Source: Rhizobiaceae bacterium (GTDB lineage Bacteria > Pseudomonadota > Alphaproteobacteria > Rhizobiales > Rhizobiaceae). From it: 64,000 nucleotides of DNA. How positions within the stretch are numbered: the stretch's first letter is position 1; every line of letters starts with the position of its first letter. A model generated the notes under the pieces. That model was not told the origin of the DNA and did no database searches. It was given only the letters and a program-made list of their open reading frames with translations. Shown piece by piece: positions 48,052 through 57,064 of the stretch. The translations under genes were made by a program, and so were the position numbers. The stretch lies in assembly GCA_019635795.1 (NCBI GenBank), contig JAHBYV010000002.1:124001-188000 (forward strand), in the 5' to 3' direction.

Positions 48052-48082
48052 CATCGCCCCGCAGCAAAAGCACGGGGCGATG
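48052..48082 (-). promoter_or_regulatory. Stem-loop between dctP and dctQ
   Basis: CATCGCCCCG at 48052-48061 pairs perfectly with its complement at 48073-48082, with an 11-base loop, 10 bases after the dctP stop on the minus strand. No strong T-run follows. Such hairpins commonly protect the upstream message, giving more binding protein than permease. Confidence 0.6.
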
Positions 48083-48092
48083 GTTATTGAGG

Positions 48093-49145
48093 TTATTTGG
48101 CCGCCGCCGAGTCCGTCATGTGCTTGTTGACCGCTTCGTAATTTTGCTGGGCCGTAGCACTTGCAGATTTGATGCGCTCGGCCCAACCTGCCCGCGCTGC
48201 TTCAACGATTGCATTGCGATCTGCATCAGGAAACGCGTCGATAACCTTTCCGCCGCCCGCTTCGTATACCTTCTGGCCTTCAACATCGTACTTGCCGCTG
48301 AGGAAGGTATCGAACGACTCTTTCTCAACCTGCTTTGCAGCGTCGCGGACAATCTTCTGTGTCTTTTCAGAGAGTTGATTGAACGCTTCACGCGATACAA
48401 TGAGCGTGATCGGTTGAAGCATGTACGGGCCAATATAGCTTGCGTAAGGCGCAACTTCCTGCAGCGAAAGCGTAGGTGCCAATCCGACCGGATAGATCGT
48501 GCAATCCACAACGCCGGTCTGCAATGCCATATAGAGGTCATTCTGACCGATGATCTGGGCGGACACGCCTACTTTGGCGAACATATCCACCAGGGACTGC
48601 TCCCAAACCCGAAGCTTCTTTGTGCGAAGCTGTTCGAGGTTGCTCACAGGATCCTTGCAGATGATGTAAAGATCGCGTGTGCCGTGACCGAGCAGAGAAA
48701 GCAGCTCAATCCCGACTTCATCATATGTCTTGCGGTAAATGTCTTCGAGAATGGGGTTGAGGGACACGCCGACTTCATGGTCAGTTATGACTGCTGGTGG
48801 AAGAGTATCGGCGTATTCAGGCCGATCCCGGCTCAGATAACCCGGATAAAGCGCCGTAGCCTGAACTGCTGCGCCCCTTGGAAGGATACGCAACATATCT
48901 GCATCCTTCAGGCCAAGGCTGCCGCCGCTATAGAGCTTAATCGAGAGCTCATCCGCTGCCTTCTCATTCACGAGATCAACGAAGTGAACAACGCTCTGTG
49001 CTTCCGGGCGGCTCGGCACGAAAACGAGGTGCATTTTCCATTCTTTTTCAGCAGCTTGCGCGTACTGGGTGCCTGTAATTGAACCGGCAGCTGTTGCACA
49101 GATTGCGGCAAGCGCTCCGAGCCAAGCTAAACGTCGATATTTCAT
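48093..49145 (-). CDS. dctP: TRAP transporter solute-binding protein (DctP family)
   Basis: The 350-residue protein has a signal peptide (YRRLAWLGALAAICATAAGS) and then MHLVFVPSRPEAQSVVHFVD, a DctP-type opening. The substrate-carboxylate Arg is expected in KKLRVWEQSLVDMFAKVG, and the core contains YMALQTGVVDCTIYPV. The likely ligand is an organic acid or, given the neighbours, a lactam-like or hydantoin-like compound. It is followed on the same strand by dctQ and dctM. Low similarity to sialic or dicarboxylate binders prevents naming the ligand. Confidence 0.9.
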   Translation of the reverse strand: MKYRRLAWLGALAAICATAAGSITGTQYAQAAEKEWKMHLVFVPSRPEAQSVVHFVDLVNEKAADELSIKLYSGGSLGLKDADMLRILPRGAAVQATALYPGYLSRDRPEYADTLPPAVITDHEVGVSLNPILEDIYRKTYDEVGIELLSLLGHGTRDLYIICKDPVSNLEQLRTKKLRVWEQSLVDMFAKVGVSAQIIGQNDLYMALQTGVVDCTIYPVGLAPTLSLQEVAPYASYIGPYMLQPITLIVSREAFNQLSEKTQKIVRDAAKQVEKESFDTFLSGKYDVEGQKVYEAGGGKVIDAFPDADRNAIVEAARAGWAERIKSASATAQQNYEAVNKHMTDSAAAK

Positions 49146-49169
49146 GACCTACCTCCTCGATTGTTGGCT

Positions 49170-50366
49170 TTATTTACTAGTTTGGTCTTCAATTCCGATG
49201 CGTTCTCTAAGCTCAAGCCACCAGCCATATGATGGCGGCCAATGAGCCCAATCGGGGTCTGCTCCAATGGCCTGCGCTGCATGCAAGCCCCAATGTGGAT
49301 TGAACAGTGCCTCACGCCCGATAGCGATCAGGTCTGCTTGCCCGGCCTGAAGGATAGCTTCGGCCTGCGGACCATCGAGAATAACGCCAACTGCCATTGT
49401 CGGTATCTCCGCCTCACGACGAATAGCCTCTGCGTATGGAACCTGATGCCCGCGCTCATACTTTCGGCGCTTCTTCGCGTAATCCATCATCGAGTTTGCC
49501 GCGCGGATGCCGCCGGACGAACAATCGATCATGTCGATGCCGCGCTTCTTCAGCTCCCCAGCCAGAACAATGCTGTCTTCGATGGTCCAGCCGTCGTTGC
49601 GGTCGTCAAGGTCCTTGCGCCAGTCAACGCAGGAAATCCGGTAAAGGATCGGCTTGTCCGATGGCCATACCGCGCGAACTGCTTCAGCAATCTCCAGAGC
49701 AAAACGCATTCGACCATTAATGTCGCCACCATATTCGTCGGTGCGCATATTGGCGATTGGCGACAGGAACGAGTGAATGAGATAGCCATGCGCTGCATGA
49801 ATATCCAGAACATCGAAGCCGGCCTTGTCGACGCGCTTTGCCGCCGCGGCATATACATCCACCAACTGCTTGATTTCATCGACCGTTAGCTCGCGAGGCT
49901 CATGGTATTCGTGGACAGACCGCCCCGGTGATGAGCTTACGGGCTGCCAGGGTGTTTCGCCTTTCGCAGCTTCTGCATCTCCGAGAGGTCGCAACCCTTC
50001 GAACGGTCTTTGGCGTGATGCCTTCGGTCCGACATGGTGCAACTGCGCTGCCGCAACAACACCGCATTCATGCAGGAAATCAGAGACGCGACGCAGTGGA
50101 GCGATATGATCGTCCGACCAGATGCCGCAATCTCCATAGGAACTACGGCCACGCGGCTCCACGATCAGCGCTTCAGTCATAACTGTGCCGAAGCCGCCGA
50201 TCGCATATTTGGTCAGGTGCTGGAAATGCCAGTCATTGGCCAGACCATCCGGTCCAGTTTTGTACATCTGCATTGGTGCCAGCACGATCCGGTTCGGGAA
50301 CGTGACCCCGCGCAGCTTATAGGGACTGAAAAGCAGCGTATCACGCTTCGCCGGTTTTTCACTCAT
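49170..50366 (-). CDS. Old yellow enzyme-family NADH:flavin oxidoreductase
   Basis: The 398-residue FMN barrel protein begins with FSPYKLRGVTFPNRIVLAPMQMYKTG, then has GDCGIWSDDHI, AAQLHHVGPKA, the active-site pair in IHAAHGYLIHSFLSP and RTDEYGGDINGRMRF. It belongs to the YqjM-like class, which reduces C=C bonds next to a carbonyl. The redox-modulating Cys of YqjM (in SPMCMY) is Gln here (APMQMY). It lies between hyuB and the TRAP genes, so it may reduce an unsaturated intermediate. It could alternatively be an amine demethylase; no iron-sulfur domain is present. Confidence 0.88.
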   Translation of the reverse strand: MSEKPAKRDTLLFSPYKLRGVTFPNRIVLAPMQMYKTGPDGLANDWHFQHLTKYAIGGFGTVMTEALIVEPRGRSSYGDCGIWSDDHIAPLRRVSDFLHECGVVAAAQLHHVGPKASRQRPFEGLRPLGDAEAAKGETPWQPVSSSPGRSVHEYHEPRELTVDEIKQLVDVYAAAAKRVDKAGFDVLDIHAAHGYLIHSFLSPIANMRTDEYGGDINGRMRFALEIAEAVRAVWPSDKPILYRISCVDWRKDLDDRNDGWTIEDSIVLAGELKKRGIDMIDCSSGGIRAANSMMDYAKKRRKYERGHQVPYAEAIRREAEIPTMAVGVILDGPQAEAILQAGQADLIAIGREALFNPHWGLHAAQAIGADPDWAHWPPSYGWWLELRERIGIEDQTSK

Positions 50367-50397
50367 TGAATTCCTACTCCCTGATTTGTGATTGCGC

Positions 50398-52392
50398 CTA
50401 GCGAACTGATGGCAGTTCTGGAAAACGCTGCGCTATTTCTGCGTAAATCTCGTAGACGTCGCTGCCGTCCCGCTCGTTTGCCGGTAGCTTTTCGCCTACA
50501 GCACGGAATATCTGGTGCTTGATGAAGTATCGCCATGAGACCGGAAGCTTGGCCAATATGTCCGTCAAGGACTTGTAGCGCGCCTCGGTCCACACCTTCT
50601 CATAGGCTACACGCGCGGGACCATGACCGAATGTATCGAGCGGAACCGGCTTGCGGTCCTTACCCATTTCTTTGCGAAGAGCTTCAGTGGCTTTAACATC
50701 AACCGCCAGCTCGGTCAGAACGACACCGTAATCTTCACGTGCAGATTCTGGCGAAACAAATCCGCGCCTGACATCAAGCGCTACCAGATCAGCGGGGCGC
50801 TCAAGCGGGTCACCATATCCACCTGCTCCAGGGCCCTGAATGAGAATGATGTCACCCGGGTCGCAGTTCACGATGTCGGTGGAGCCAAGTTCGACGCAAT
50901 CGGGCGTGTCAGGATTGCGGGCAAAGCGGGACGGACGCCCCGACTTTCCGCCTGCCAACCCCCATGCGGAAAAGCGCGAACGGTCGCGGTTACGCGCTGT
51001 AACCATCGATTGCGGCGCAAAAAGCTGGAACTCCATCTCCAGAGCGGTGCCGCCGCGGTACAGCCCGGGACCGCCGGAATCTTTCACAAGCCCATATTTG
51101 CGAACGCGAATGGGAACTTCTGCCTCGTTAATCTCAACAGGCGTATTCTTCAGGTAAGACATGTTTGCGCCGCAGGCTTCAACGCCATCGGCACGCGGGC
51201 CGCCGCCAGAGCCGCCGCCAACCGGACCGATAGAGGCCATGATCGGACGGCCTTCTTTGGTTGAGGTCTTTACGTTCATGATTGAAAGACCGCTTCCGGG
51301 AGAGGCCGGCATCTTGTCTGGAACAACCCGACAAAACGCTCCGATCGTCGCAACCTGAGAAAGATTGCACATGAGGCTGCGCATACCCACCGCCGCCGGC
51401 TTTACAGCGTTCATCACCGTTCCTTCCGGAAGAACGGCTCTCACAGGGCGCATAAGCCCTGCGTTGAGCATGACTTTGGGGTCGAGGCAGTAAAGCGCAT
51501 ACACAACACCCACGAGAGCAAGTGAATGGCGCTCGTTGCCGCCAGTCGGAACGTTCAGCGATGAAACGAGTTGCGGATCGCTACCCGTATAATCCAACGT
51601 CAATGTATCGCCGTGGATCTTGAGGGTTACGCATACGCGTACAGGATAGCCGCCCGCCTGATCTTCATCCGCATAATCGGCAAAGAAATACTCGCCGTCA
51701 GGCAAGTCGCGGATCACCGCGCGCGCCTGCTTGTCGGCATAATCAAGCAATTGACCCATGCCGGCGCGGAATGCTTCCTTGCCAAAGCGCTCGATGATTT
51801 CATGCACCTTGCGCTCGCCAACGTTTACGCAGGCGATCTGGGCGTTGAGGTCGCCCCAATTCTGTTCAGGCAGGCGCACATTTGTTTCGATAATGCGCAG
51901 CAGATCCTCGTTCATCTTGCCGTCGCGCATCAGGCGCATAGGTGGAATACGCAAGCCTTCCTGATAAACTTCCGTCAGGCTGCGTGATAGCGATGCGGGA
52001 ACCGCGCCGCCCACGTCCGTGTTGTGGATGTGGTTACCGACGAAGCACATAAGCTCGCCTTCCCAAAACACCGGCTTCCACATGTGGATGTCTGGTGCGT
52101 GGGTCGCCACATAGCCGGAATACGGGTCAGAAACGACGCAGATATCGCCTTCCTGATAGTCGAACAGTTTGATGACGTTGCTGTAATCCAGGCCCGTGTA
52201 CCAGGTCGCGCCAAATGTCTTGGGAGAAGCAACTGTCAGCCCCTCGGCGGTAAGCACCTGACAGGAAAAATCTTCCGTTTCCTTCACGAAGGTGGAATAG
52301 GCGGTCCGCATCAAGGTCCAGCCCATGCTTTCAGCCGCTGCCGCGCAATAGTTCGCAAGCACCTGAAGCGTGATGTTATTGTCCTTGCTCAT
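50398..52392 (-). CDS. hyuB: Hydantoinase B/oxoprolinase-family subunit
   Basis: The 664-residue protein starts MSKDNNITLQVLANYCAAAAES and contains the family signatures VSDPYSGYVATHAPDIHMW, GNHIHNTDVGGAVPAS and GSGGGPRADGVEACG. With HyuA it forms an ATP-dependent ring-opening amidase of the 5-oxoprolinase/hydantoinase/caprolactamase superfamily, where B holds the hydrolytic site. It overlaps hyuA by 4 bases. The substrate class (hydantoin, oxoproline or a lactam) is not decidable here. Confidence 0.92.
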   Translation of the reverse strand: MSKDNNITLQVLANYCAAAAESMGWTLMRTAYSTFVKETEDFSCQVLTAEGLTVASPKTFGATWYTGLDYSNVIKLFDYQEGDICVVSDPYSGYVATHAPDIHMWKPVFWEGELMCFVGNHIHNTDVGGAVPASLSRSLTEVYQEGLRIPPMRLMRDGKMNEDLLRIIETNVRLPEQNWGDLNAQIACVNVGERKVHEIIERFGKEAFRAGMGQLLDYADKQARAVIRDLPDGEYFFADYADEDQAGGYPVRVCVTLKIHGDTLTLDYTGSDPQLVSSLNVPTGGNERHSLALVGVVYALYCLDPKVMLNAGLMRPVRAVLPEGTVMNAVKPAAVGMRSLMCNLSQVATIGAFCRVVPDKMPASPGSGLSIMNVKTSTKEGRPIMASIGPVGGGSGGGPRADGVEACGANMSYLKNTPVEINEAEVPIRVRKYGLVKDSGGPGLYRGGTALEMEFQLFAPQSMVTARNRDRSRFSAWGLAGGKSGRPSRFARNPDTPDCVELGSTDIVNCDPGDIILIQGPGAGGYGDPLERPADLVALDVRRGFVSPESAREDYGVVLTELAVDVKATEALRKEMGKDRKPVPLDTFGHGPARVAYEKVWTEARYKSLTDILAKLPVSWRYFIKHQIFRAVGEKLPANERDGSDVYEIYAEIAQRFPELPSVR

Positions 52393-54437
52393 TCCTGACC
52401 TCCACTGGAAATGCGCAGATTTCCGAATTCATCGACTTTGAGCGCGCAGCCCGGCGGAACGACTGTCGTGCAGTCCTCCTGTCCAATAATTGCGGGACCA
52501 TTCAGATAATGGCCCGGATGCAGATCGGTTCGATTGAACAGGGCGGTGTCGCGCATTGCGCCCTTCATCCATACCTGCACGGTGCCTTGAGGCACAGCTT
52601 GCGCAACCTTCAGGGGGAGCTTCGGAAATTCCGGCTTCCGTGTCTTGCCGGAGATAACCAGCCGGATGCTTATGATCTGAACCGCTGCATCACGGTCTGA
52701 ATGCCCGTAAATGCGCTCATGTTCCTTGTGGAACGAATCCACCATGCCTGCCATATCATGACCGGCAGCGGCTTCCGGCGAGATGCGCGTATCGATCTCG
52801 AAGCTTTGACCGCGATAGCGCATCTCGGCCGAATAGATCAGATCGTACTCGCCATCATACCCCTGCCCTTCGCGTAGCCACGCAAGCGCGCGCTCCTTGA
52901 GGGCCTTGAATTCGTCGGCGATAACTATTGCTGCCTGATCGCTCGCCTCCACATAGACCGTGGAGAGGAAGTCATTTTTCACATCCGCAATCAAACCGCC
53001 AAGCGCCGACAGCACGCCCGGGGTTGGCGGAACGACCACCTCCTTCATGCGCATTTCGTTCGCGAGGAAACACGCCATCATTGGCCCGGCACCGCCAAAT
53101 GCCAGCACAGAGAAATCACGCGGATCAATGCCGTAACGCGAAACCAAGGCCGAAACGTCAGTATACATACCTGACACAGCTATATCGATAATGGCTTCTG
53201 CAGTTTGTTCGATAGTGTGGCCAAGCTTTTCAGCAAGTTCGCCAACAACCCGACGCGAGGCCTCGCGATCAACCTTGACCGCGTTATAGCCAAGGTCAGC
53301 GTGACCAATCGCACCCAGCGCCACGAAAGCGTCTGTTATTGTTGCCCGCGTTCCGCCGCGCCCGTAACAGGCTGGTCCGGGACTTGAGCCCGCACTCTCC
53401 GGTCCAACACGAAGTACATTCTGCCCGTCGACCCAGGCGATTGAACCACCGCCCTCGCCTATTGAGCTGACTGAAACCGACGGAATGAAAATCTGGAATT
53501 CGCCAATCAACTCACCGACGCCATATTGCGGTTCGCCATCGATGATGATTGCGACGTCTGCGCTGGTGCCGCCGATGTCGAGGCTCATGCACTTTTCAAT
53601 TCCGGCAACTTTCGCAACATAACTTGCGCCAATAACACCGGATGCCGTGCCAGACAGGATCATCTGGACACATTCGGACTTGCCCTGCTCAGCAGTCATG
53701 ACGCCGCCATTGGATTTGGTCAGTCGCGGTTCACCAGCCACGCCAACCTCGGCAAGCGCACGCTGCAACGATCCGAGATATTCGGCGACGCGTGGCTGCA
53801 CATATGCACCAATGATCGTCGTGATCGTGCGTTCATACTCGCGGATGATTGGCCACGTTTCACTTGAGCAGAATACAGGAAGGCCCGGTGCTTGCGCTTC
53901 TACCATCGCTTTCACGCGTTGCTCGTGCGCCGGATTGCGATAGGAGTGCAGCAACGAAATAACGATACCTTCTGCACCGGCAGCGACCGCGCGCTTGATT
54001 GCATCGGAAACAGCCTGTTCGTTAATTGGCTCGATCTCTTCGCCAACTGCGTCCAGTCTCCCCGGGATACCGAACACCATATCGCGCCCGATCAAGGGAG
54101 CCGGACGGCGCGATAGCAGATTGTACATGTCGGCAATCTTGATACGGCCGATTTCAAGCACATCCACAAAACCTTCTGTCGCGAAGAGTGCTAGCGAAAG
54201 ACCTTTGCGCTGAATGACAGTGTTGATGCCAACGGTGGTGCCGTGGGTAAAATAGGAAATATCTTCCGGCTTGATGCCATAGCGCTCGCCGGCAAGCCCG
54301 ATCCCCGTCATGACCTCAGCGCCGGGCTTGTCCGGCCGCGAGAAGGTTTTCAGGCTTCTTAGTGTGTTGGTCTGTTCATCGAAAATGGCAAAATCGGTGA
54401 ATGATCCCCCGATATCGACACCTATACGATATGGCAT
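52389..54437 (-). CDS. hyuA: Hydantoinase A/oxoprolinase-family ATPase subunit
   Basis: The 682-residue protein begins MPYRIGVDIGGSFTDFAIFD, an actin-like ATPase phosphate-binding motif. The second motif lies at SLDIGGTSADVAIIIDGEP, the adenosine motif at VLAFGGAGPMMACFLA, and the conserved FTHGTTVGINTVIQRKG is present. HyuA phosphorylates the substrate amide so that HyuB can cleave it. First gene of the leftward catabolic run, divergent from the XRE-cupin regulator across a 539-base space. Length is normal for the family. Confidence 0.93.
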   Translation of the reverse strand: MPYRIGVDIGGSFTDFAIFDEQTNTLRSLKTFSRPDKPGAEVMTGIGLAGERYGIKPEDISYFTHGTTVGINTVIQRKGLSLALFATEGFVDVLEIGRIKIADMYNLLSRRPAPLIGRDMVFGIPGRLDAVGEEIEPINEQAVSDAIKRAVAAGAEGIVISLLHSYRNPAHEQRVKAMVEAQAPGLPVFCSSETWPIIREYERTITTIIGAYVQPRVAEYLGSLQRALAEVGVAGEPRLTKSNGGVMTAEQGKSECVQMILSGTASGVIGASYVAKVAGIEKCMSLDIGGTSADVAIIIDGEPQYGVGELIGEFQIFIPSVSVSSIGEGGGSIAWVDGQNVLRVGPESAGSSPGPACYGRGGTRATITDAFVALGAIGHADLGYNAVKVDREASRRVVGELAEKLGHTIEQTAEAIIDIAVSGMYTDVSALVSRYGIDPRDFSVLAFGGAGPMMACFLANEMRMKEVVVPPTPGVLSALGGLIADVKNDFLSTVYVEASDQAAIVIADEFKALKERALAWLREGQGYDGEYDLIYSAEMRYRGQSFEIDTRISPEAAAGHDMAGMVDSFHKEHERIYGHSDRDAAVQIISIRLVISGKTRKPEFPKLPLKVAQAVPQGTVQVWMKGAMRDTALFNRTDLHPGHYLNGPAIIGQEDCTTVVPPGCALKVDEFGNLRISSGGQE

Positions 54438-54663
54438 CTGGCTTTCCTTCCGGGCACACTAATGCGAGCCCAACTGCTCAAAAAGTTTCAGACAACGAGA
54501 GAGCGCCTCTCCAGCAAACAGTTCCGGTTCTGTGATTTAGAGCGAATTGATAATCGGCCCGGGGACATTTGAAGCGGCGCTTGGGAACACCCTCTTCACC
54601 GCTTACGCGAACGTCCGTCTCAGGCGATTTTCATGCGCTCCCCGGATGGTTGACTGCTTGCCC

Positions 54664-54701
54664 TGTCACCCAAAGCTATTCATATATTGAACATGGTGAC
54701 A
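54664..54701 (-). promoter_or_regulatory. Long-spaced inverted repeat upstream of hyuA
   Basis: TGTCACC at 54664-54670 and GGTGACA at 54695-54701 are exact complements 24 bases apart. The spacing allows a dimer to bind two helical turns apart or to loop the DNA. The distance to the hyuA start is 227 bases. Confidence 0.35.
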
Positions 54702-54927
54702 AGGGATATTTTTCATTATTTTACAGATTTTAATGGGGATTAACTGGCTAAAACAGCGCAAATTCTATTGGGTCAGAACTCCAAATATTCCCCTTAACGA
54801 TTGATTTAATTGTATTTTTATTGCCGCTCCAGCTGATTACCCAAACAACCCGTTATGGCGTTCAACGGACAAAACAAAAAATTAAATAGTGGCTATTAAA
54901 AATTTTCATTGAACGCTCTGCGGTAAA

Positions 54928-54943
54928 CGATCATATTCGATCG
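54928..54943 (+). promoter_or_regulatory. Candidate operator next to the XRE-cupin gene promoter
   Basis: CGATC at 54928-54932 and GATCG at 54939-54943 form a dyad with 6 bases between. It overlaps the -10 region of a possible promoter (TTGAAC at 54909-54914, CATATT at 54932-54937, 17-base spacer), 34 bases before the start codon. Autoregulation would follow from such a position. Confidence 0.4.
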
Positions 54944-54976
54944 GAAGGCTTCAACGGTTACCGGAGGCGTTCGCTA

Positions 54977-55621
54977 TTGGACAGAGCAAAACCAGAGCAT
55001 TGCATGATCGAAGATGAAAATAATGCGATAGATTCAGGCTCTGCACCCGAGAGTCAGAGCGTTGGCGCAATCCTCAGGCGCTTGCGCCATCAGATGGGCT
55101 GGTCGCTTCGGGAGCTGGCTCAAAGCAGCGGCGTGTCGGTGGGAATGATCAGCCAGATCGAGCGCGACATGGCAAATCCTTCTGTACGGGTTCTGACTGC
55201 TATTCGCCGAGCGCTGAATGCTCCGGTTTCTGCTGTGTTTCAAGATGTTCAGCCGCAAGTGAAGAACCCGTCAGAGCCTAACTTTGTACGCAGGGCCGAT
55301 CAGCGACCCGTTCTTGAACTGGGCAGCTTGCGCAAGGAGCTGCTGACTTCAAGTGGACATCACAACCTCCAGATTATGATTCTCCACATTCGACCGGGCG
55401 GACACTCTGGCGATACCGCGCTCAGCTATCCGGCAGAGAAAGGCGGGATGGTGCTGTCTGGCGAACTGCTTCTGACTGTCGACGGCAAGGAAGCTCGCCT
55501 GAAAGAAGGCGATAGTTTCGTTTTCGATAGCGCCCTCGAACATAGCTTCAGCAACCCCACGAACAAGCTCACCCAAGTAATGTGGATCATTGGTGCTGTG
55601 CAGCTGGATCGACATCTTTAG
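54977..55621 (+). CDS. XRE-family regulator with C-terminal cupin domain (PuuR-like)
   Basis: The 214-residue protein has a helix-turn-helix near residues 28-82 (VGAILRRLRHQMGWSLRELA, SGVSVGMISQIERD, NPSVRVLTAIRRAL). A cupin domain (about 120-205) follows, with LQIMILHIRPGGHSGDTALS and the GDSFVFDSALEHSFSNP metal or ligand site. Such regulators sense a small metabolite and often repress amine or amino acid pathways. TTG 54977 follows GGAGG at 54963-54967; ATG 55004 is the alternative without a site. Divergent from hyuA and upstream of the oxidase gene, so it probably controls both runs. Confidence 0.87.
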   Translation: MDRAKPEHCMIEDENNAIDSGSAPESQSVGAILRRLRHQMGWSLRELAQSSGVSVGMISQIERDMANPSVRVLTAIRRALNAPVSAVFQDVQPQVKNPSEPNFVRRADQRPVLELGSLRKELLTSSGHHNLQIMILHIRPGGHSGDTALSYPAEKGGMVLSGELLLTVDGKEARLKEGDSFVFDSALEHSFSNPTNKLTQVMWIIGAVQLDRHL

Positions 55622-55721
55622 CCAAGCGGCGAAGAGATCGTTGGTCCCAAAGTCGCAATTGGCTGCAAGGCCACTGATTGCGGCCCAATACTTGAATAGA
55701 ACTGTAGCAAGGAAATTACGG

Positions 55722-57020
55722 ATGGCGCCCTCTTCCTTCAAATCAACTCCCTACTGGTGGGATACGGCTCCCCTTTCTCTGTTGCAGACCCAATCTTTAC
55801 CTGCAGAGGTCGATGTGGTGGTCATTGGCGCGGGTTATGCCGGCCTTGGCGGCGCAATCACATTGGCACGAGCCGGTCGTTCGGTCCTGGTTCTTGATCG
55901 CCAGCACCCCGGCGAGGGCGCTTCAACGCGAAATGGAGGCATAACCAGCGGAAACATCCGCCCTTCTTTCGCTGAACTGGCGCGCAAGTTTGGAAAGGAA
56001 CGCGCTTTAGGTATTCAGGCGGAAGGGAAAGAGGCACGAGAGGATCTTCGCCGTTTCATCACGGATGAAGGAATTGAATGCGATTATCAACTTTCGGGGC
56101 GGTTTTCTGGTGCCCTGACTGCGAAGGATTACGACAATCTTGCGCGCGGCGCAGAAGATTTGTCCAGAACTCTGGGCGTCGAGTCCTATGCAGTGCCTGC
56201 ATCTGAGCAGCATCAATATATCGGGACCGATTTCTACTGCGGCGGCTCTGTGCGCATGGATATTGGCGGATTGAATCCAGCGAAATTTCATGCCGGCATG
56301 ATGCGTGTCGCGCAGGCTGCAGGAGCCAACATTCAAGGGAGCACTGCGGTCCTTTCGACCGAGAAAAGCGGCGCCGGGTTTGTCGTAACGACCTCCCGCG
56401 GAAAGGTACGCGCCGGCGCAGTTCTGTCGTGCACGAACGGATATACCGATGGTTCCGACAAATGGCTTCGGCGTCGCCTGGTGCCCATACGCAGCCGTAT
56501 AGTTGCCACCGAAGTGCTTCCAAAGGATGTGATGGATCGGCTGATGCCGCCGCGGATGATGTACAGCGACGGAAGAGAGCTGAGCTACTATTACCGCCCC
56601 TCTCCGGACGGTACGCGCATTGTGTTCGGCGGGCGAGACGGCACCGTTTCTGGCGATCCGCAATGGCCGACAAATCACCTTAAGACTGAACTGGCGCGCA
56701 TTTTCCCTGAACTCGCCGATACAACTCTTTCGCATAGCTGGTTTGGATATGTTGCCATGCATCGCGACATGGTTCCGCGTGTGTTCAGAAAAGATGGTGT
56801 TGTCTATGCGACCGGCTACTGTGGTTCGGGCGTAGTTTGGGCGCGCTGGCTGGGCATGAAGGCAGCGCAACAGATTCTTGGAAAGGAACAGGAAGGGCGA
56901 ACTTCATTCGACTTTCGTCCGCCTCAGTTCATTCCGTTCTTCAATGGCAACCCGTGGTTCATGCCGCTGATCTACGCGAAGATGGAAGCCTCGGATCGTC
57001 GCCTGATGCGGCGAAAGTGA
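55722..57020 (+). CDS. FAD-dependent amine/amino-acid oxidase (DAO family, PuuB-like)
   Basis: The 432-residue protein starts MAPSSFKSTPYWWDTAP and carries the FAD Rossmann motif VVVIGAGYAGLGGAITLARAG, then STRNGGITSGNIRPSF. The C-terminal FAD-binding HSWFGYVAMHRDMVPRVF and YATGYCGSGVVWARWLG are typical of gamma-glutamylputrescine or related secondary-amine oxidases. The product would be an aldehyde, which suits the aldehyde dehydrogenase 44 bases downstream. No glutamine synthetase-like ligase (PuuA) is present, so the substrate differs from the classic pathway. Confidence 0.88.
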   Translation: MAPSSFKSTPYWWDTAPLSLLQTQSLPAEVDVVVIGAGYAGLGGAITLARAGRSVLVLDRQHPGEGASTRNGGITSGNIRPSFAELARKFGKERALGIQAEGKEAREDLRRFITDEGIECDYQLSGRFSGALTAKDYDNLARGAEDLSRTLGVESYAVPASEQHQYIGTDFYCGGSVRMDIGGLNPAKFHAGMMRVAQAAGANIQGSTAVLSTEKSGAGFVVTTSRGKVRAGAVLSCTNGYTDGSDKWLRRRLVPIRSRIVATEVLPKDVMDRLMPPRMMYSDGRELSYYYRPSPDGTRIVFGGRDGTVSGDPQWPTNHLKTELARIFPELADTTLSHSWFGYVAMHRDMVPRVFRKDGVVYATGYCGSGVVWARWLGMKAAQQILGKEQEGRTSFDFRPPQFIPFFNGNPWFMPLIYAKMEASDRRLMRRK

Positions 57021-57064
57021 TTTGACCTGATCCATCGACACGATTGCAAGCAAGGAAGAGTTCT

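Larger units (their letters stand above)
54438..54976 (+). other. Divergent control region of the catabolic cluster
   Basis: A 539-base gene-free space between hyuA and the regulator gene, clearly AT-rich from about 54680 to 54920. It contains two inverted repeats listed separately and no credible small gene on either strand. Confidence 0.6.

Noticed and set aside
55590-55721. Upstream extension of the FAD oxidase
   Set aside because: The frame overlaps the end of the regulator gene and lacks homology; the protein begins well at ATG 55722.
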